64,000 nt of DNA. It comes from Pseudaminobacter sp040049255 (GTDB lineage: Bacteria > Pseudomonadota > Alphaproteobacteria > Rhizobiales > Rhizobiaceae). Where the stretch lies: assembly GCF_040049255.1 (NCBI RefSeq), contig NZ_JBDZDR010000002.1, forward strand, positions 248,001-312,000. Direction: 5' to 3'. The notes beneath the pieces were generated by a model, which was not told where the DNA came from, made no database searches, and saw only the letters and a list, made by a program, of their open reading frames with translations. Of this stretch, positions 1-8,323 are shown piece after piece (positions within the stretch are counted from its first letter, which is position 1; every line of letters starts with the position of its first letter). The translations under genes and the position numbers were made by a program.

Positions 1-1
1 C

Positions 2-556
2 GAAGGTTCGCCGGCGGCGGAGGCCGGGCTCAAGACCGGCGACATCATTACCGGCTTTGCCGGCCACGAGATCAAGAACCCGCGCGAACTGTCGCGGATG
101 GTCGCCGATGTAACGCCGGGCACCAAGGAAGATCTCACCGTGTGGCGCAACGGCAAGAGCGAGAACCTGCCCATCACCGTGGGCAACAACGACACCGACC
201 AGAAGCCCGTCCTGGCGGAAGAGACACCCAACCAGTCGTTCGACGGCGGCTTCAACGTGCCCAGCCTCGGGCTCGGACTAGGCGACGTCACCTCCGATGT
301 GCGCCAGGCGCTTAACCTGTCGGCAAACGAGAAGGGCGCGGTGGTTGCCAATGTCGATCCCAACAAGTCGGGCGCCGAACAGGGCATCCGCGAGGGCGAC
401 GTGATCGTCTCGGTCAATCAGGTGCCGGTCAAGAACGCCAAGGAGGCGAGCCGCGCAGTGGCCGACGCGGCCAAATCGGGCAAGAAGTCGGTGTTGCTGC
501 TGATCCAGCGCGGCGAAGCCCAAACCTTCGTTGCGGTGCCCTTCGCCCACGCTTGA
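2..556 (+). CDS. Do-like (DegP/DegQ family) periplasmic serine protease, C-terminal part only
   Basis: The 5' end is cut off by the window, leaving the last 184 codons; the reading frame is open from base 2. The visible part covers the end of a first PDZ domain (AAEAGLKTGDIITGFAGHEI) and a complete second PDZ domain (about the last 95 residues, with the EQGIREGDVIVSVN strand and carboxylate-binding region). Two tandem PDZ domains after a trypsin-like domain are the hallmark of periplasmic HtrA/Deg proteases that degrade or refold misfolded envelope proteins; the protease domain itself must lie upstream and is inferred. A strong terminator follows directly, so this gene ends its transcription unit. 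Whether it is the DegP or DegQ type cannot be told from this fragment. Confidence 0.88.
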   Translation, partial: EGSPAAEAGLKTGDIITGFAGHEIKNPRELSRMVADVTPGTKEDLTVWRNGKSENLPITVGNNDTDQKPVLAEETPNQSFDGGFNVPSLGLGLGDVTSDVRQALNLSANEKGAVVANVDPNKSGAEQGIREGDVIVSVNQVPVKNAKEASRAVADAAKSGKKSVLLLIQRGEAQTFVAVPFAHA

Positions 557-576
557 TCACGGACCTGTCGCGTCAA

Positions 577-610
577 TGTCGCCCGGAAGCACTTCCGGGC
601 GACATTTTTT
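577..610 (+). terminator. Rho-independent terminator after the Do-like protease
   Basis: A 13-bp perfect inverted repeat (577-589 and 592-604, core GCCCGGAAG/CTTCCGGGC) runs straight into TTTTTT (605-610). It lies 20 bases after the stop codon of the protease gene. Confidence 0.9.
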
Positions 611-750
611 GCAACGCCTCGGGCGCATTGCCGCCAAAAAGCCGTGAGGAAATTGACTAACGCTCGCGTCTGCGGCGAAATCGGACCTAGACGGATCCGG
701 GGCCGATACGAGACGTTGTCAATGTCTTCGCTTGGAGGCGAGGTTCGTTC

Positions 751-3387
751 ATGAGTGAGCAAACCGCCGAGGAAATGGGGTTGCGCGGGCGCCTCTACGG
801 ATATGTCGGGCCGATTGCAGCCGTCCTGGTCACGGTGGCGTCGCTGTGGCTCTTTCACCAGATGACGGCGGGCCTGCGCCTGCAGGACATAAAGACGGCC
901 ATCGGGGCGATGCAGTGGTCTGGCATCCTGCTCGCCCTTGTCGCCACGGCCGCCAGCTATTGCGCGCTTGCCACCTACGACATCCTCGCCTGCCACATCG
1001 TCGCCCCTGGAAAGGTTCCCTGGCGCGATGCCGCGCTTTCCGGCATGAGCGGCTACGCTTTCTCGAACTTCCTCGGCTTTCACCTGTTCACCGGCGGTGC
1101 GGTGCGGTTTCGCACATATTCGCGCAGCGGGCTCGACGCCGCCGAGATCGGCCAGGTGGTGCTGCTGAGCTGGATGGGCCTGTGGCTGGCGTTCACGACG
1201 CTTGTGGGCCTGGCGCTGGTCGTCGACCCGGAGGGCGTTCCGCTCCTGCGACTTCTGCACGCGTCGGCGGATCGCATAGTGGGGCTGGCGGTGGTCGCCG
1301 CCCTGGTGGGCCTGTTCGTGTTCGCCGGGCCGGAAGGCCGCGAGGCTCGGGTCTTTTCCTGGCGCATACCGCTGCCGCGGCGGAGCATGTTGCTGCTGCA
1401 ACTCCTGGTCGGAGTGCTCGACCTGCTGGCTTCGGCATCGGTGCTTTACGTGCTGCTGCCGGCCGACGCGCAGCCGGGAACCGTACTGTTCCTCACCGTG
1501 TATATGAGCGCGGTCATACTGGGCTCGATCAGCCATGTCCCCGGCGGCATCGGCGTTTTCGAGGCTACGCTGATCGCAGGGCTCGGCATGCAGGGCAGGG
1601 CGGACATATTGGCGTCGCTGCTGGCCTATCGGCTCATCTACTATTTCCTGCCGTTCCTGATCGCGGTGGTGGCGCTTGCCGCCGCCGAAGCCGGCATCGT
1701 CCGCGGCAAGCTTGCGGCCCGCTTTGTCGGGCCTTCCCGGGCGATCAAGGCCCTGGTGCCATTGGTGGCCGCAACGGTGGTGTTCATTTCGGGCTTCGTG
1801 CTGCTCCTTTCAGGCGCCACGCCCGGCGTGCCCGACCGTCTCCAGACGCTGAAGGGCTGGCTGCCGCTTTCCGTCGTGGAGTCTTCCCACTTCCTCGGCA
1901 GCCTCGTCGGCCTGGCTCTTCTGGTGGTGGCGCATGGCCTGCATCGCCGGCTGTTCTCGGCCTGGGCGCTCGCGGTTGCGATGCTGTTTGCCGGCGCGTT
2001 CCTGTCGATCGTCAAGGGCCTGGACTGGGAAGAGGCGCTGACGCTTAGCTTCGCCGCCGTGTTCCTGTTGCTGTCGCGCGAGGCCTTCTACCGCCGCGCG
2101 CCGCAGCGCATCAGCCGGCTGTCGTGGGAATGGCTCGGGCTGGTGGCGCTGACGCTGGTGGCTACCATCTGGCTCGGTTTCTTCTCCTACAGCCACGTCG
2201 AATATTCCAATGAGCTGTTCTGGCAGTTCGCCTGGAGCGGCGAGGCGCCGCGGTTCCTGCGCGCCACTGTCGGCCTCGTCGCTGCCACGCTGGCGCTGGG
2301 CGTGGCGGTAGCGATCAATCGCCCGCCGGCGAAGACGAAGCGCCGCTCCGAGACCGAGCCCGGGGCGATCGCGGCCGTCGTCGCCACTTCGCCAGACACG
2401 CAGGCAAACGTCGCTTTCCTCGGCGACAAGGAATTTCTCTGGTCGCCGGATGGCACCGCCTTTCTGATGTATGGCCGGGCAGGAGGCTCGCTGGTTTCCA
2501 TGGGCGACCCGGTGGGCGATCCCGAGCAGGTCGAGGATCTGGTCTGGCAGTTTCGCGACATGGCGGACCGTGAGGCTGCCCGCGCCGTGTTCTATGCGGT
2601 GCGTCCCGACAATCTGCCGCTCTATCTCGACATGGGCTATGCGCTGCTGAAGCTCGGCGAAGTGGCGCGCGTCGACCTTTCGAACTTCACCCTGGAAGGC
2701 CCCAAGAACCAGGAGATCCGCTACGCCGCCCGCCGCGCCGCCAAGGAAAAGCTGGTCTTCGAGGTCGTTCCGCGCAGCGACGTGCCCGCCATTATGAATG
2801 AATTGCAGCATGTCTCCGACGCCTGGCTGCAGGAAAAGGGCGGCAGCGAGAAGGGTTTTTCGCTCGGTCGCTTCGATCCGGCCTATCTTTCGCATTTCGA
2901 TTGCGCGGTGATGCGAGACAACGACAACCGCATCGTCGCTTTCGCCAATATCTGGCGCAGCGGTGGCATGAACGAGATGTCGGTCGACCTGATGCGCTAT
3001 TTGCCGGGCGTGTCCAAGGTGCTGATGGATGCCCTGTTCGTCAGGCTGCTTCTCTACGCCAAGGAACAGGGCTATCGGTGGTTCAATCTCGGTGCCGCGC
3101 CCTTGTCGGGCCTTTCCGACCATGCGCTCGCCTCGCGCTGGAACCGCATGGCCACTTTCGTCTTCCGCCACGGCGACGATTTCTATCACTTCGAGGGGCT
3201 GCGCGCCTTCAAGGATAAGTTCTCTCCGGTGTGGACGCCGCAATATCTGGCCTGTCCGGGCGGGCTCAACATTCCGCAGGTGCTGCTCGACGTGAACGCG
3301 CTGATCTCGGGCGGCATCGGCCGGCTGATAGGCTCCAGCGCGCGACGGCCGAAGCGCAGGAACTCGAATGTGCCGGAGATAGCCTAA
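751..3387 (+). CDS. mprF: Bifunctional lysylphosphatidylglycerol flippase/synthase (MprF/LpiA)
   Basis: The 878-residue protein has the two-part build of MprF: an N-terminal half of many hydrophobic segments (about residues 15-525; flippase/UPF0104 region with the conserved SHVPGGIGVFEA block near 260) and a soluble C-terminal DUF2156 aminoacyl-PG synthase domain (about 540-865, with SEKGFSLGRF and WFNLGAAPLSG). MprF transfers lysine from Lys-tRNA to phosphatidylglycerol in the inner membrane and flips the product outward, lowering surface negative charge and giving resistance to cationic peptides. In rhizobia the homologue LpiA is acid-induced and often followed by a virulence-type esterase (atvA/acvB); that partner is absent here, and a convergent dedA-like gene follows 4 bases on. 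GAGGCGAGG lies about 10 bases before the ATG. Confidence 0.93.
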   Translation: MSEQTAEEMGLRGRLYGYVGPIAAVLVTVASLWLFHQMTAGLRLQDIKTAIGAMQWSGILLALVATAASYCALATYDILACHIVAPGKVPWRDAALSGMSGYAFSNFLGFHLFTGGAVRFRTYSRSGLDAAEIGQVVLLSWMGLWLAFTTLVGLALVVDPEGVPLLRLLHASADRIVGLAVVAALVGLFVFAGPEGREARVFSWRIPLPRRSMLLLQLLVGVLDLLASASVLYVLLPADAQPGTVLFLTVYMSAVILGSISHVPGGIGVFEATLIAGLGMQGRADILASLLAYRLIYYFLPFLIAVVALAAAEAGIVRGKLAARFVGPSRAIKALVPLVAATVVFISGFVLLLSGATPGVPDRLQTLKGWLPLSVVESSHFLGSLVGLALLVVAHGLHRRLFSAWALAVAMLFAGAFLSIVKGLDWEEALTLSFAAVFLLLSREAFYRRAPQRISRLSWEWLGLVALTLVATIWLGFFSYSHVEYSNELFWQFAWSGEAPRFLRATVGLVAATLALGVAVAINRPPAKTKRRSETEPGAIAAVVATSPDTQANVAFLGDKEFLWSPDGTAFLMYGRAGGSLVSMGDPVGDPEQVEDLVWQFRDMADREAARAVFYAVRPDNLPLYLDMGYALLKLGEVARVDLSNFTLEGPKNQEIRYAARRAAKEKLVFEVVPRSDVPAIMNELQHVSDAWLQEKGGSEKGFSLGRFDPAYLSHFDCAVMRDNDNRIVAFANIWRSGGMNEMSVDLMRYLPGVSKVLMDALFVRLLLYAKEQGYRWFNLGAAPLSGLSDHALASRWNRMATFVFRHGDDFYHFEGLRAFKDKFSPVWTPQYLACPGGLNIPQVLLDVNALISGGIGRLIGSSARRPKRRNSNVPEIA

Positions 3388-3391
3388 CGGA

Positions 3392-4033
3392 TCACGGGCG
3401 ATCCGGCAGGGCCGCCCGGGCGCGCAGTTCCAGTTCTTTTTCGTGGCGGCGGAAGAAGAGCAGCCCGGCAACAATCCCGGCAACCGCGACCGCCAGCAGC
3501 GTGAAGCTGAGTGGGCCGGCCACGGCCTCGATGCGCTCGCCGAAGAAATAGGCGCCGGAGCCGAAAAGCGTGGCCCAGCAGATGCCGCCGGCCGCGTTCA
3601 TCAGGAGGAAATGAGACCAGTTCATGCGGTTGGCACCCGCCAGCACCGCCGCGAAGGCGCGAAGGAAGGCCACGAACCGCCCAAAGAACACGATCTTCCC
3701 GCCATGCCGCATGAACAGGTACTGGCCGACCTTCAGCCGTGCCTCGTCCAGCCCGATATAGCTGCCGTACTTGCCAAGCAGCTTCAGCCCGATCGTATGG
3801 CCGATGAAGTAACCGATATTGTCGCCGATTATGGCGCCCGCGGCAGCCACGGCAATGACATGCGTCAACTCCAGCTCATGGGTAGCGCCAGCGTAAAGCG
3901 AGGCCGACACAAGAACCGTCTCGCCGGGCATGGGCACGCCCATGCTCTCTGCCATGACGACGAAAAAGAGCACCCACAGGCCATAGCTGTCCAGCAGGTG
4001 GTGTAGCGTGGCGGGGGAGATTATCTGGGTCAT
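3392..4033 (-). CDS. DedA/VTT family inner-membrane protein
   Basis: The 213-residue membrane protein carries the DedA signature near its start (MAESMGVPMPGETVL, residues about 28-42) and the later FGRFVAFLRAFAAVLAGANRM block (about 122-142), the conserved Arg-rich re-entrant segment of SNARE-associated/VTT proteins. DedA proteins are thought to move lipid carriers or phospholipids (undecaprenyl phosphate or phosphatidylethanolamine) across the inner membrane and support pH and antimicrobial-peptide tolerance. It converges with mprF, sharing only a 4-base gap; both deal with membrane lipids, but opposite strands mean separate promoters. The exact substrate is not inferable. Confidence 0.9.
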   Translation of the reverse strand: MTQIISPATLHHLLDSYGLWVLFFVVMAESMGVPMPGETVLVSASLYAGATHELELTHVIAVAAAGAIIGDNIGYFIGHTIGLKLLGKYGSYIGLDEARLKVGQYLFMRHGGKIVFFGRFVAFLRAFAAVLAGANRMNWSHFLLMNAAGGICWATLFGSGAYFFGERIEAVAGPLSFTLLAVAVAGIVAGLLFFRRHEKELELRARAALPDRP

Positions 4034-4227
4034 CGTTGGCTTCGTAGGGATCGGGTCCTTGCCAGTCTAGGAGACCCGAAAATCGATCCTTCTTACAATC
4101 ATTTCCCTGCGAGAGTGCGTGATCAGCGGCTGCATCGCAATTGCGCCGGGCCCCAGTTGCGGGTCGTGACGGGTGTTTCGCGATATGGTAACACCGCGCT
4201 TATTTTGCCAACTGGAGAGGGACTTTT

Positions 4228-4539
4228 ATGACGAATCGCTTGTCGATGGCTGGGGTTGTGGCGCTGTTGGCGCTTACGCTGGCGGGTTGCAACACGCCGC
4301 AGGAACGCGCGCTGGGCGGCGGCGCTATCGGCGCCGGCGTGGGCGCGCTGGCCGGGCAGGCCATCGGAGGAAATACTGGCAGCACGGTGGCCGGCGCGCT
4401 TATCGGCGGTGCCGCAGGCGCTCTGATCGGCGCGGCGACGACCCCGGGCATGTGCCGCTACCAACAATATGACAAGCGCGGCCGCCCGCTTTACGACCGC
4501 TACGGCAATCCGCGCGTCTACGAGGCGCGCTGCAGCTAA
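4228..4539 (+). CDS. Small glycine-zipper outer-membrane-type lipoprotein
   Basis: A 103-residue protein with a lipoprotein signal peptide ending in LALTLAGC (lipobox, Cys 21), then a glycine-zipper repeat (GGGAIGAGVGALAGQAIGG and a second Gly/Ala stretch to about residue 70), and a short C-terminal tail rich in Tyr/Arg ending in Cys-Ser (RGRPLYDRYGNPRVYEARC). Such 17-kDa-antigen-like glycine-zipper lipoproteins are common in alphaproteobacterial envelopes; function is unproven. TGGAGAGGGA precedes the ATG with normal spacing. It stands alone, with a terminator 40 bases after its stop. Confidence 0.85.
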   Translation: MTNRLSMAGVVALLALTLAGCNTPQERALGGGAIGAGVGALAGQAIGGNTGSTVAGALIGGAAGALIGAATTPGMCRYQQYDKRGRPLYDRYGNPRVYEARCS

Positions 4540-4578
4540 TCCGGCTGCTCGATCGCCGGAGGCCTGCGGCTTCCATGG

Positions 4579-4616
4579 AACGCCCGCCATGCTCTTCGGA
4601 GCGGCGGGCGTTTTCA
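4579..4616. terminator. Probable bidirectional terminator between lipoprotein gene and lysR
   Basis: Arms AACGCCCGCC (4579-4588) and GGCGGGCGTT (4603-4612) with a 14-base loop, followed by TTCATTT on the plus strand. It serves the lipoprotein gene and lies at the 3' end of the convergent LysR gene. Confidence 0.7.
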
Positions 4617-5612
4617 TTTCGCCGATCGGGCAACCTTCTCCTTCTGCTCTTCCGTCGCATTGGCGGCCTTCGGGGTGCGTTTCCGGCGAATGCTGATCTG
4701 GCCGGCAACGGCTGCTTCGGTCCGTCCTGCCGCTTCGTCGCGCTCGGCAAATAGCCAGTCGATGAAGACCTGAGCCACGGGGGCGGAGCGCACCTCGTTG
4801 CGGCAGGCCACATAGAAGGAATGCACCGCGGGCACCGACAGGCTGAAAGGCGTGACGAGCTGGCCCTTGGCGAGCAGCCCGCTGGCGGTCACCGAATCGC
4901 CCAGCGCCACGCCATGGCCATGCACCGCCGCCTCCGTGGAAAGCCGCGCATCGCTGAACATGTGCTGCTGGCCGCGCTGCAGGTCCAGCGCATCGGCCGC
5001 CGCCAGCCATGTGTTCCATTCGCGCCCGTCGTCGCCATGCAGCACGACGTGGTCGGCGAGGTCCCGGACCGTGCGGATCGGCCGGTTGTTGATCAGGGTC
5101 GGGCTTACGACGGGAAAGAGTTCCAGGTCGGACCACTTCTTGAACCAGCAGTCCGACCAGTTTGCGTCGCCATAGTGCACGCAGATATCCACATTGGGCA
5201 GACGAACGTCCTGCGGATCGTTGGAGGCAACGAGCCGAAGCTTGATGTCGGGGAAGCGCGCCGTGAAGTTCCTGAGCCTGGGTATCAGCCAAAGCGACAG
5301 GAGTGCCGGCACGCAACTGATCGAAAGCGAACCGGAGCTGGTCGGCCTCGTCATGCGGGCCGTGGCCGCTGCAATGCCGTCGAATGCGTTCGAAACCGCC
5401 GGCAGCAGTTCGGCACCCTGCGGCGTGAGGTTCAGCCTCTGTCCGACCCGCTCGAACAGCCGGACCTTGAGCGAATGCTCGAGGGCGCGGATCTGGTGGC
5501 TGATGGCGCCGTGGGTCACGTTAAGCTCGCTTGCCGCCTTGGTGAGCGAGCCAAGTCGGGCCGTCGCCTCGAAGGCACGCAGCGGGTTCAGCGGTGGCAG
5601 GCGCTTGCTCAT
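4614..5612 (-). CDS. LysR family transcriptional regulator (GcvA-like)
   Basis: Starting at the ATG at 5612 gives 332 residues beginning MSKRLPPLNPLRAFEATARLGS, the usual start of GcvA-type LysR proteins; an open frame extends 31 codons further upstream but has no family similarity. The N-terminal winged helix (residues about 6-65) includes SLTKAASELNVTHGAISHQIRALE; the rest is a type 2 periplasmic-binding-like effector domain. The C-terminal 40 residues (from about 293) are an Arg/Lys-rich tail beyond the normal domain end. It is divergent from the ureohydrolase/ABC operon, the usual arrangement for a LysR protein controlling its neighbour, so a role as operon activator responding to a guanidino or polyamine compound is inferred. 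Confidence 0.88.
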   Translation of the reverse strand: MSKRLPPLNPLRAFEATARLGSLTKAASELNVTHGAISHQIRALEHSLKVRLFERVGQRLNLTPQGAELLPAVSNAFDGIAAATARMTRPTSSGSLSISCVPALLSLWLIPRLRNFTARFPDIKLRLVASNDPQDVRLPNVDICVHYGDANWSDCWFKKWSDLELFPVVSPTLINNRPIRTVRDLADHVVLHGDDGREWNTWLAAADALDLQRGQQHMFSDARLSTEAAVHGHGVALGDSVTASGLLAKGQLVTPFSLSVPAVHSFYVACRNEVRSAPVAQVFIDWLFAERDEAAGRTEAAVAGQISIRRKRTPKAANATEEQKEKVARSAK

Positions 5613-5815
5613 ATTCGTAACGATATCAGAGGAAAGGGTGTGAGAAATTCTCACATCCGTCCCTATAACAATATCAATTGATTTTTCAAAGGGCCGACCC
5701 AACAATCCACGCGGAGTGAAATACGCATCCGGCGGCTTCGGGAAGGAGCACGCGGCGAACGGCCATGGAAGCTGGCTTCCCGCCGGCGCCGCCGGGGCGC
5801 AAAGGAGGTTTCGGG
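5613..5815. promoter_or_regulatory. Divergent promoter region, lysR / ureohydrolase operon
   Basis: Two hundred bases between divergent starts, with a relatively AT-rich stretch at 5640-5700 (AATATCAATTGATTTTTC). The dyad TATCAATTGATTTT (about 5670-5683) contains the palindrome ATCAATTGAT (5671-5680 region), a plausible LysR-type or promoter element. A strong ribosome site AAAGGAGG (5801-5808) lies 7 bases before the ATG at 5816. Confidence 0.5.
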
Positions 5816-6868
5816 ATGGGTTTTGACCGCGGCAAGCTCGACGCGCTGCGTCGCAAATATGGCGAAAGCCATGGCGGTGAGATGTTCGATCCGCGCTTCA
5901 AGCGCGTGGCCGAGAAGATCTTTTCCAAGGGCGGCACGCGCCGCGCGCCTTATGCGGGCCTGCCCACGCTTGTGAGCGCGCCCTACCTGCCCGTCGATTT
6001 TGCCGATCCCGACTTCGGCGACCTGCAGGTGGCGCTGATCGGCATGCCGATGGACCTCGGCGTCACCAACCGTCCGGGCTCGCGCTTCGGCCCGCGCGCC
6101 CTGCGCGCCATCGAGCGCATCGGGCCCTACAACCACGTTCTGGACTGCGCCCCCACCTTCGACCTGCGCGTGGCCGACGTCGGCGACGTGCCCTTCGCCA
6201 GCCGCTACCGTCTGGAGCAGAGCCATGACGACATCGAGGCCACGATCGCCAAGATCGTCGGTGCCGGCGTCATTCCGCTGTCGGTCGGCGGCGACCATTC
6301 GATCACCCATCCGATCCTGAAGGCGATCGGCAAGGACCGCCCGGTCGGCCTGATCCACATCGACGCGCATTGCGACACTGGCGGCCTGTTCGACCAGACC
6401 AAGTTCCATCACGGCGGCCCGATGCGCAATGCCGTGCTCGATGGCGTGCTCGACCCGTCCCGTACGATCCAGATCGGCATTCGCGGCTCGTCGGAATATC
6501 TGTGGGAGTTCTCATACGAGTCCGGCATGACCGTCATCCACGCCGAGGAAATGTCCGCCATGGGCATCCCGGCGATCATTGAGAAGGCGCGGCAGATCGT
6601 GGGTGATGGCCCGACCTACCTGTCCTTCGACATCGACAGCCTGGACCCCGCCTTCGCGCCGGGCACCGGCACGCCGGAAGTGGGCGGCTTTACCACCCGC
6701 GAGGCGCTGGAGCTGCTGCGCGGGCTCAAGGGCCTCAACCTCGTCGGCGGCGACGTGGTCGAAGTGGCGCCGCAGTATGACGGCACCACCAATACCGCTC
6801 ACGCCGGCGCGCAGATGCTGTTCGAAATCCTCAGCCTTCTGGTGTTCAGCCCGGCAGTTAAGGCATAA
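5816..6868 (+). CDS. Ureohydrolase: agmatinase / guanidinobutyrase family
   Basis: The start at 5816 is set by AAAGGAGG 7 bases upstream; an in-frame ATG 17 codons earlier lacks a site. The 350-residue protein has the arginase/agmatinase metal ligands: GGDHS (about 156-160), DAHCD (about 180-184) and SFDIDSLDP (about 268-276), which bind two Mn ions and hydrolyse a guanidinium group to urea plus an amine. Substrates in the family include agmatine, 4-guanidinobutyrate and 3-guanidinopropionate; sequence reading does not separate them. The LysR neighbour and downstream polyamine-type ABC genes resemble guanidinobutyrase loci, which also use a LysR regulator, so guanidinobutyrate is as likely as agmatine. 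First gene of the apparent operon. Confidence 0.9.
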   Translation: MGFDRGKLDALRRKYGESHGGEMFDPRFKRVAEKIFSKGGTRRAPYAGLPTLVSAPYLPVDFADPDFGDLQVALIGMPMDLGVTNRPGSRFGPRALRAIERIGPYNHVLDCAPTFDLRVADVGDVPFASRYRLEQSHDDIEATIAKIVGAGVIPLSVGGDHSITHPILKAIGKDRPVGLIHIDAHCDTGGLFDQTKFHHGGPMRNAVLDGVLDPSRTIQIGIRGSSEYLWEFSYESGMTVIHAEEMSAMGIPAIIEKARQIVGDGPTYLSFDIDSLDPAFAPGTGTPEVGGFTTREALELLRGLKGLNLVGGDVVEVAPQYDGTTNTAHAGAQMLFEILSLLVFSPAVKA

Positions 6869-6998
6869 GGCCGCGAATTGCCTTGTCCCGTTTGCGGCGG
6901 GGCAAGGCCGCCGGGGGCAGGACAGGCCGCCCGGAATGGCATAGAAGCGAATTGAAAGAACAAGGTCACGCCGGGCAGCCGGCTAGGAGGAGAACTAC

Positions 6999-8087
6999 AT
7001 GACCGAATTTCTCAAGGGCGGCATTAGCCGCCGCACCATGCTCAAGGCGGGCGTCGCTACGGCGGGCATGCTGGCCATGCCCGCCGTGCTGCGGGCGCAG
7101 GACAAGTCGCTGAAGGTCGGCGTCTACGGCGGCTACTTCAAGAAGTCCTTTGACGAGCACGTCTTCCCGGAATTCACCAAGGCCACCGGCATTGCTGTCG
7201 AATCCGTCGCCGAGCCGACCGGGGAAGCCTGGCTGGTGCAGCTGGAGCAGGCCGCAAAGGCCGGCCAGGCGCCTGCCGACGTCTCGATGATGTCGCAGAC
7301 CACCACGCTGAAGGGACAGGCCACCGAGCTGTGGACGCCCATCGACATGTCCAGGATCAAGCACGGCGGCGACCTGCTCGACCACTTCGTCAACAAATAT
7401 CCGGACGGCCGCATCGCCGGCATCGGCGCGGTTGCGTGGTTCATCACGCTCGTGACCAACACCGACGTCTACAAGGAGGCGCCGACTTCCTGGGACGCCC
7501 TGTGGGACCCGGCCAATGCAGACAAGCTCGGCCTGCTGGCCCTGGCCTCCAACTCCTTCCTGCTGGAAGTTACGGCCAAGACTTTCATGGGCGGTACCAA
7601 CGCGCTCGACACGGAAGAAGGTCTGCTCAAGGCGTTCGACAAGCTCGCCGAGGTCAAGCCGAACGTGCGGCTGTGGTATCGCGACGAGGCGCAGTTCGAG
7701 CAGGCGCTGAAGTCGGGCGAAATCCCGATGGGCCAGTACTATCACGACGTCACCGGCCTCGCCGCCGCTGACGGCCAGCCGGTGCGCTCGACCTTCCCGA
7801 AGGAAGGCGGCATTCAGGATTCCGGCAACTGGGCCATCTCGCGCGCCTCCAAGAAGGTCGACGAAGCCCACATCTTCATCGACTATATGAGCCAGCCCTC
7901 CATCCAGGGCCTGATGTCGCGCAAGGTCGGCACGGCGCCGACGCTGAAGAAGGATGTGCTGGACCTGTCGCCGGAAGAGTTCGGCGCGGTCTCCTCCGAG
8001 ATCGACCCGATCATCCCGCGCTACGACCTCTACATCGACAAGGCCGACTGGATTAACCAGAAGTGGACCGAGCTGATCGTCGGCTAG
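6999..8087 (+). CDS. Polyamine-type ABC transporter substrate-binding protein (PotD-like), Tat-exported
   Basis: The 362-residue protein begins with a twin-arginine signal (ISRRTMLKAG, residues about 9-18, hydrophobic core to AMPAVLRAQ, cleavage near 31) and continues as a type 2 periplasmic binding protein of the spermidine/putrescine class (LKVGVYGGYFKKSF; MSRIKHGGDLLDHF; SFLLEVTAKTF; SRKVGTAPTLK). It would capture the solute in the periplasm and hand it to the downstream permeases. TAGGAGGAGAA precedes the ATG. It follows the ureohydrolase by 130 bases and precedes the ATPase by a repeat-containing gap, which may let it be expressed above the membrane components. Ligand identity is inferred only from neighbours. 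Confidence 0.9.
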   Translation: MTEFLKGGISRRTMLKAGVATAGMLAMPAVLRAQDKSLKVGVYGGYFKKSFDEHVFPEFTKATGIAVESVAEPTGEAWLVQLEQAAKAGQAPADVSMMSQTTTLKGQATELWTPIDMSRIKHGGDLLDHFVNKYPDGRIAGIGAVAWFITLVTNTDVYKEAPTSWDALWDPANADKLGLLALASNSFLLEVTAKTFMGGTNALDTEEGLLKAFDKLAEVKPNVRLWYRDEAQFEQALKSGEIPMGQYYHDVTGLAAADGQPVRSTFPKEGGIQDSGNWAISRASKKVDEAHIFIDYMSQPSIQGLMSRKVGTAPTLKKDVLDLSPEEFGAVSSEIDPIIPRYDLYIDKADWINQKWTELIVG

Positions 8088-8100
8088 GTCCTGCCGGCTT

Positions 8101-8123
8101 GCCCTCCCCGGTGCGGGGAGGGC
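8101..8123. repeat. Palindromic hairpin, part of intergenic repeat
   Basis: A perfect 10-bp stem (8101-8110/8114-8123, CCCTCCCC/GGGGAGGG core) with a 3-base loop, 13 bases after the stop of the binding-protein gene. Such C-rich palindromes are typical rhizobial intergenic repeats and can protect the upstream mRNA from 3' decay. Confidence 0.7.
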
Positions 8124-8233
8124 TGCCAGCGCCACTCAAACACGCTGAACGGGCTTTTCCGCTCGGGCGGCCTCGGCTACGCTCTGCCTGCCTCTCTCCA
8201 TCGGGATGGTCGGTGCCGGCGTATTGCTTCCCT

Positions 8234-8283
8234 CTTCTCCCCGGCGGGGAGAAGGTGGCCGCGCTGCGGCCGGATGACGGGGT
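8234..8283. repeat. Rhizobial-type palindromic intergenic repeat
   Basis: Stem CTTCTCCCC/GGGGAGAAG (8234-8242/8246-8254) with loop GGC, followed by GTGGCCGCGCTGCGGCCGGATGACGGGG, which contains a second dyad (GCCGC..GCGGC). From memory, this hairpin plus GGATGA-type tail recurs between genes in Mesorhizobium, Brucella and relatives. It lies about 70 bases before the ATPase start. Confidence 0.65.
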
Positions 8284-8323
8284 AAATCAGATCATTTTCG
8301 CGTAATGGGTTAGGTTAGTCCCA

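Noticed and set aside
1810..3483. 557-codon open frame antisense to mprF
   Set aside because: Shadow of the strong mprF frame; no motifs or plausible start.
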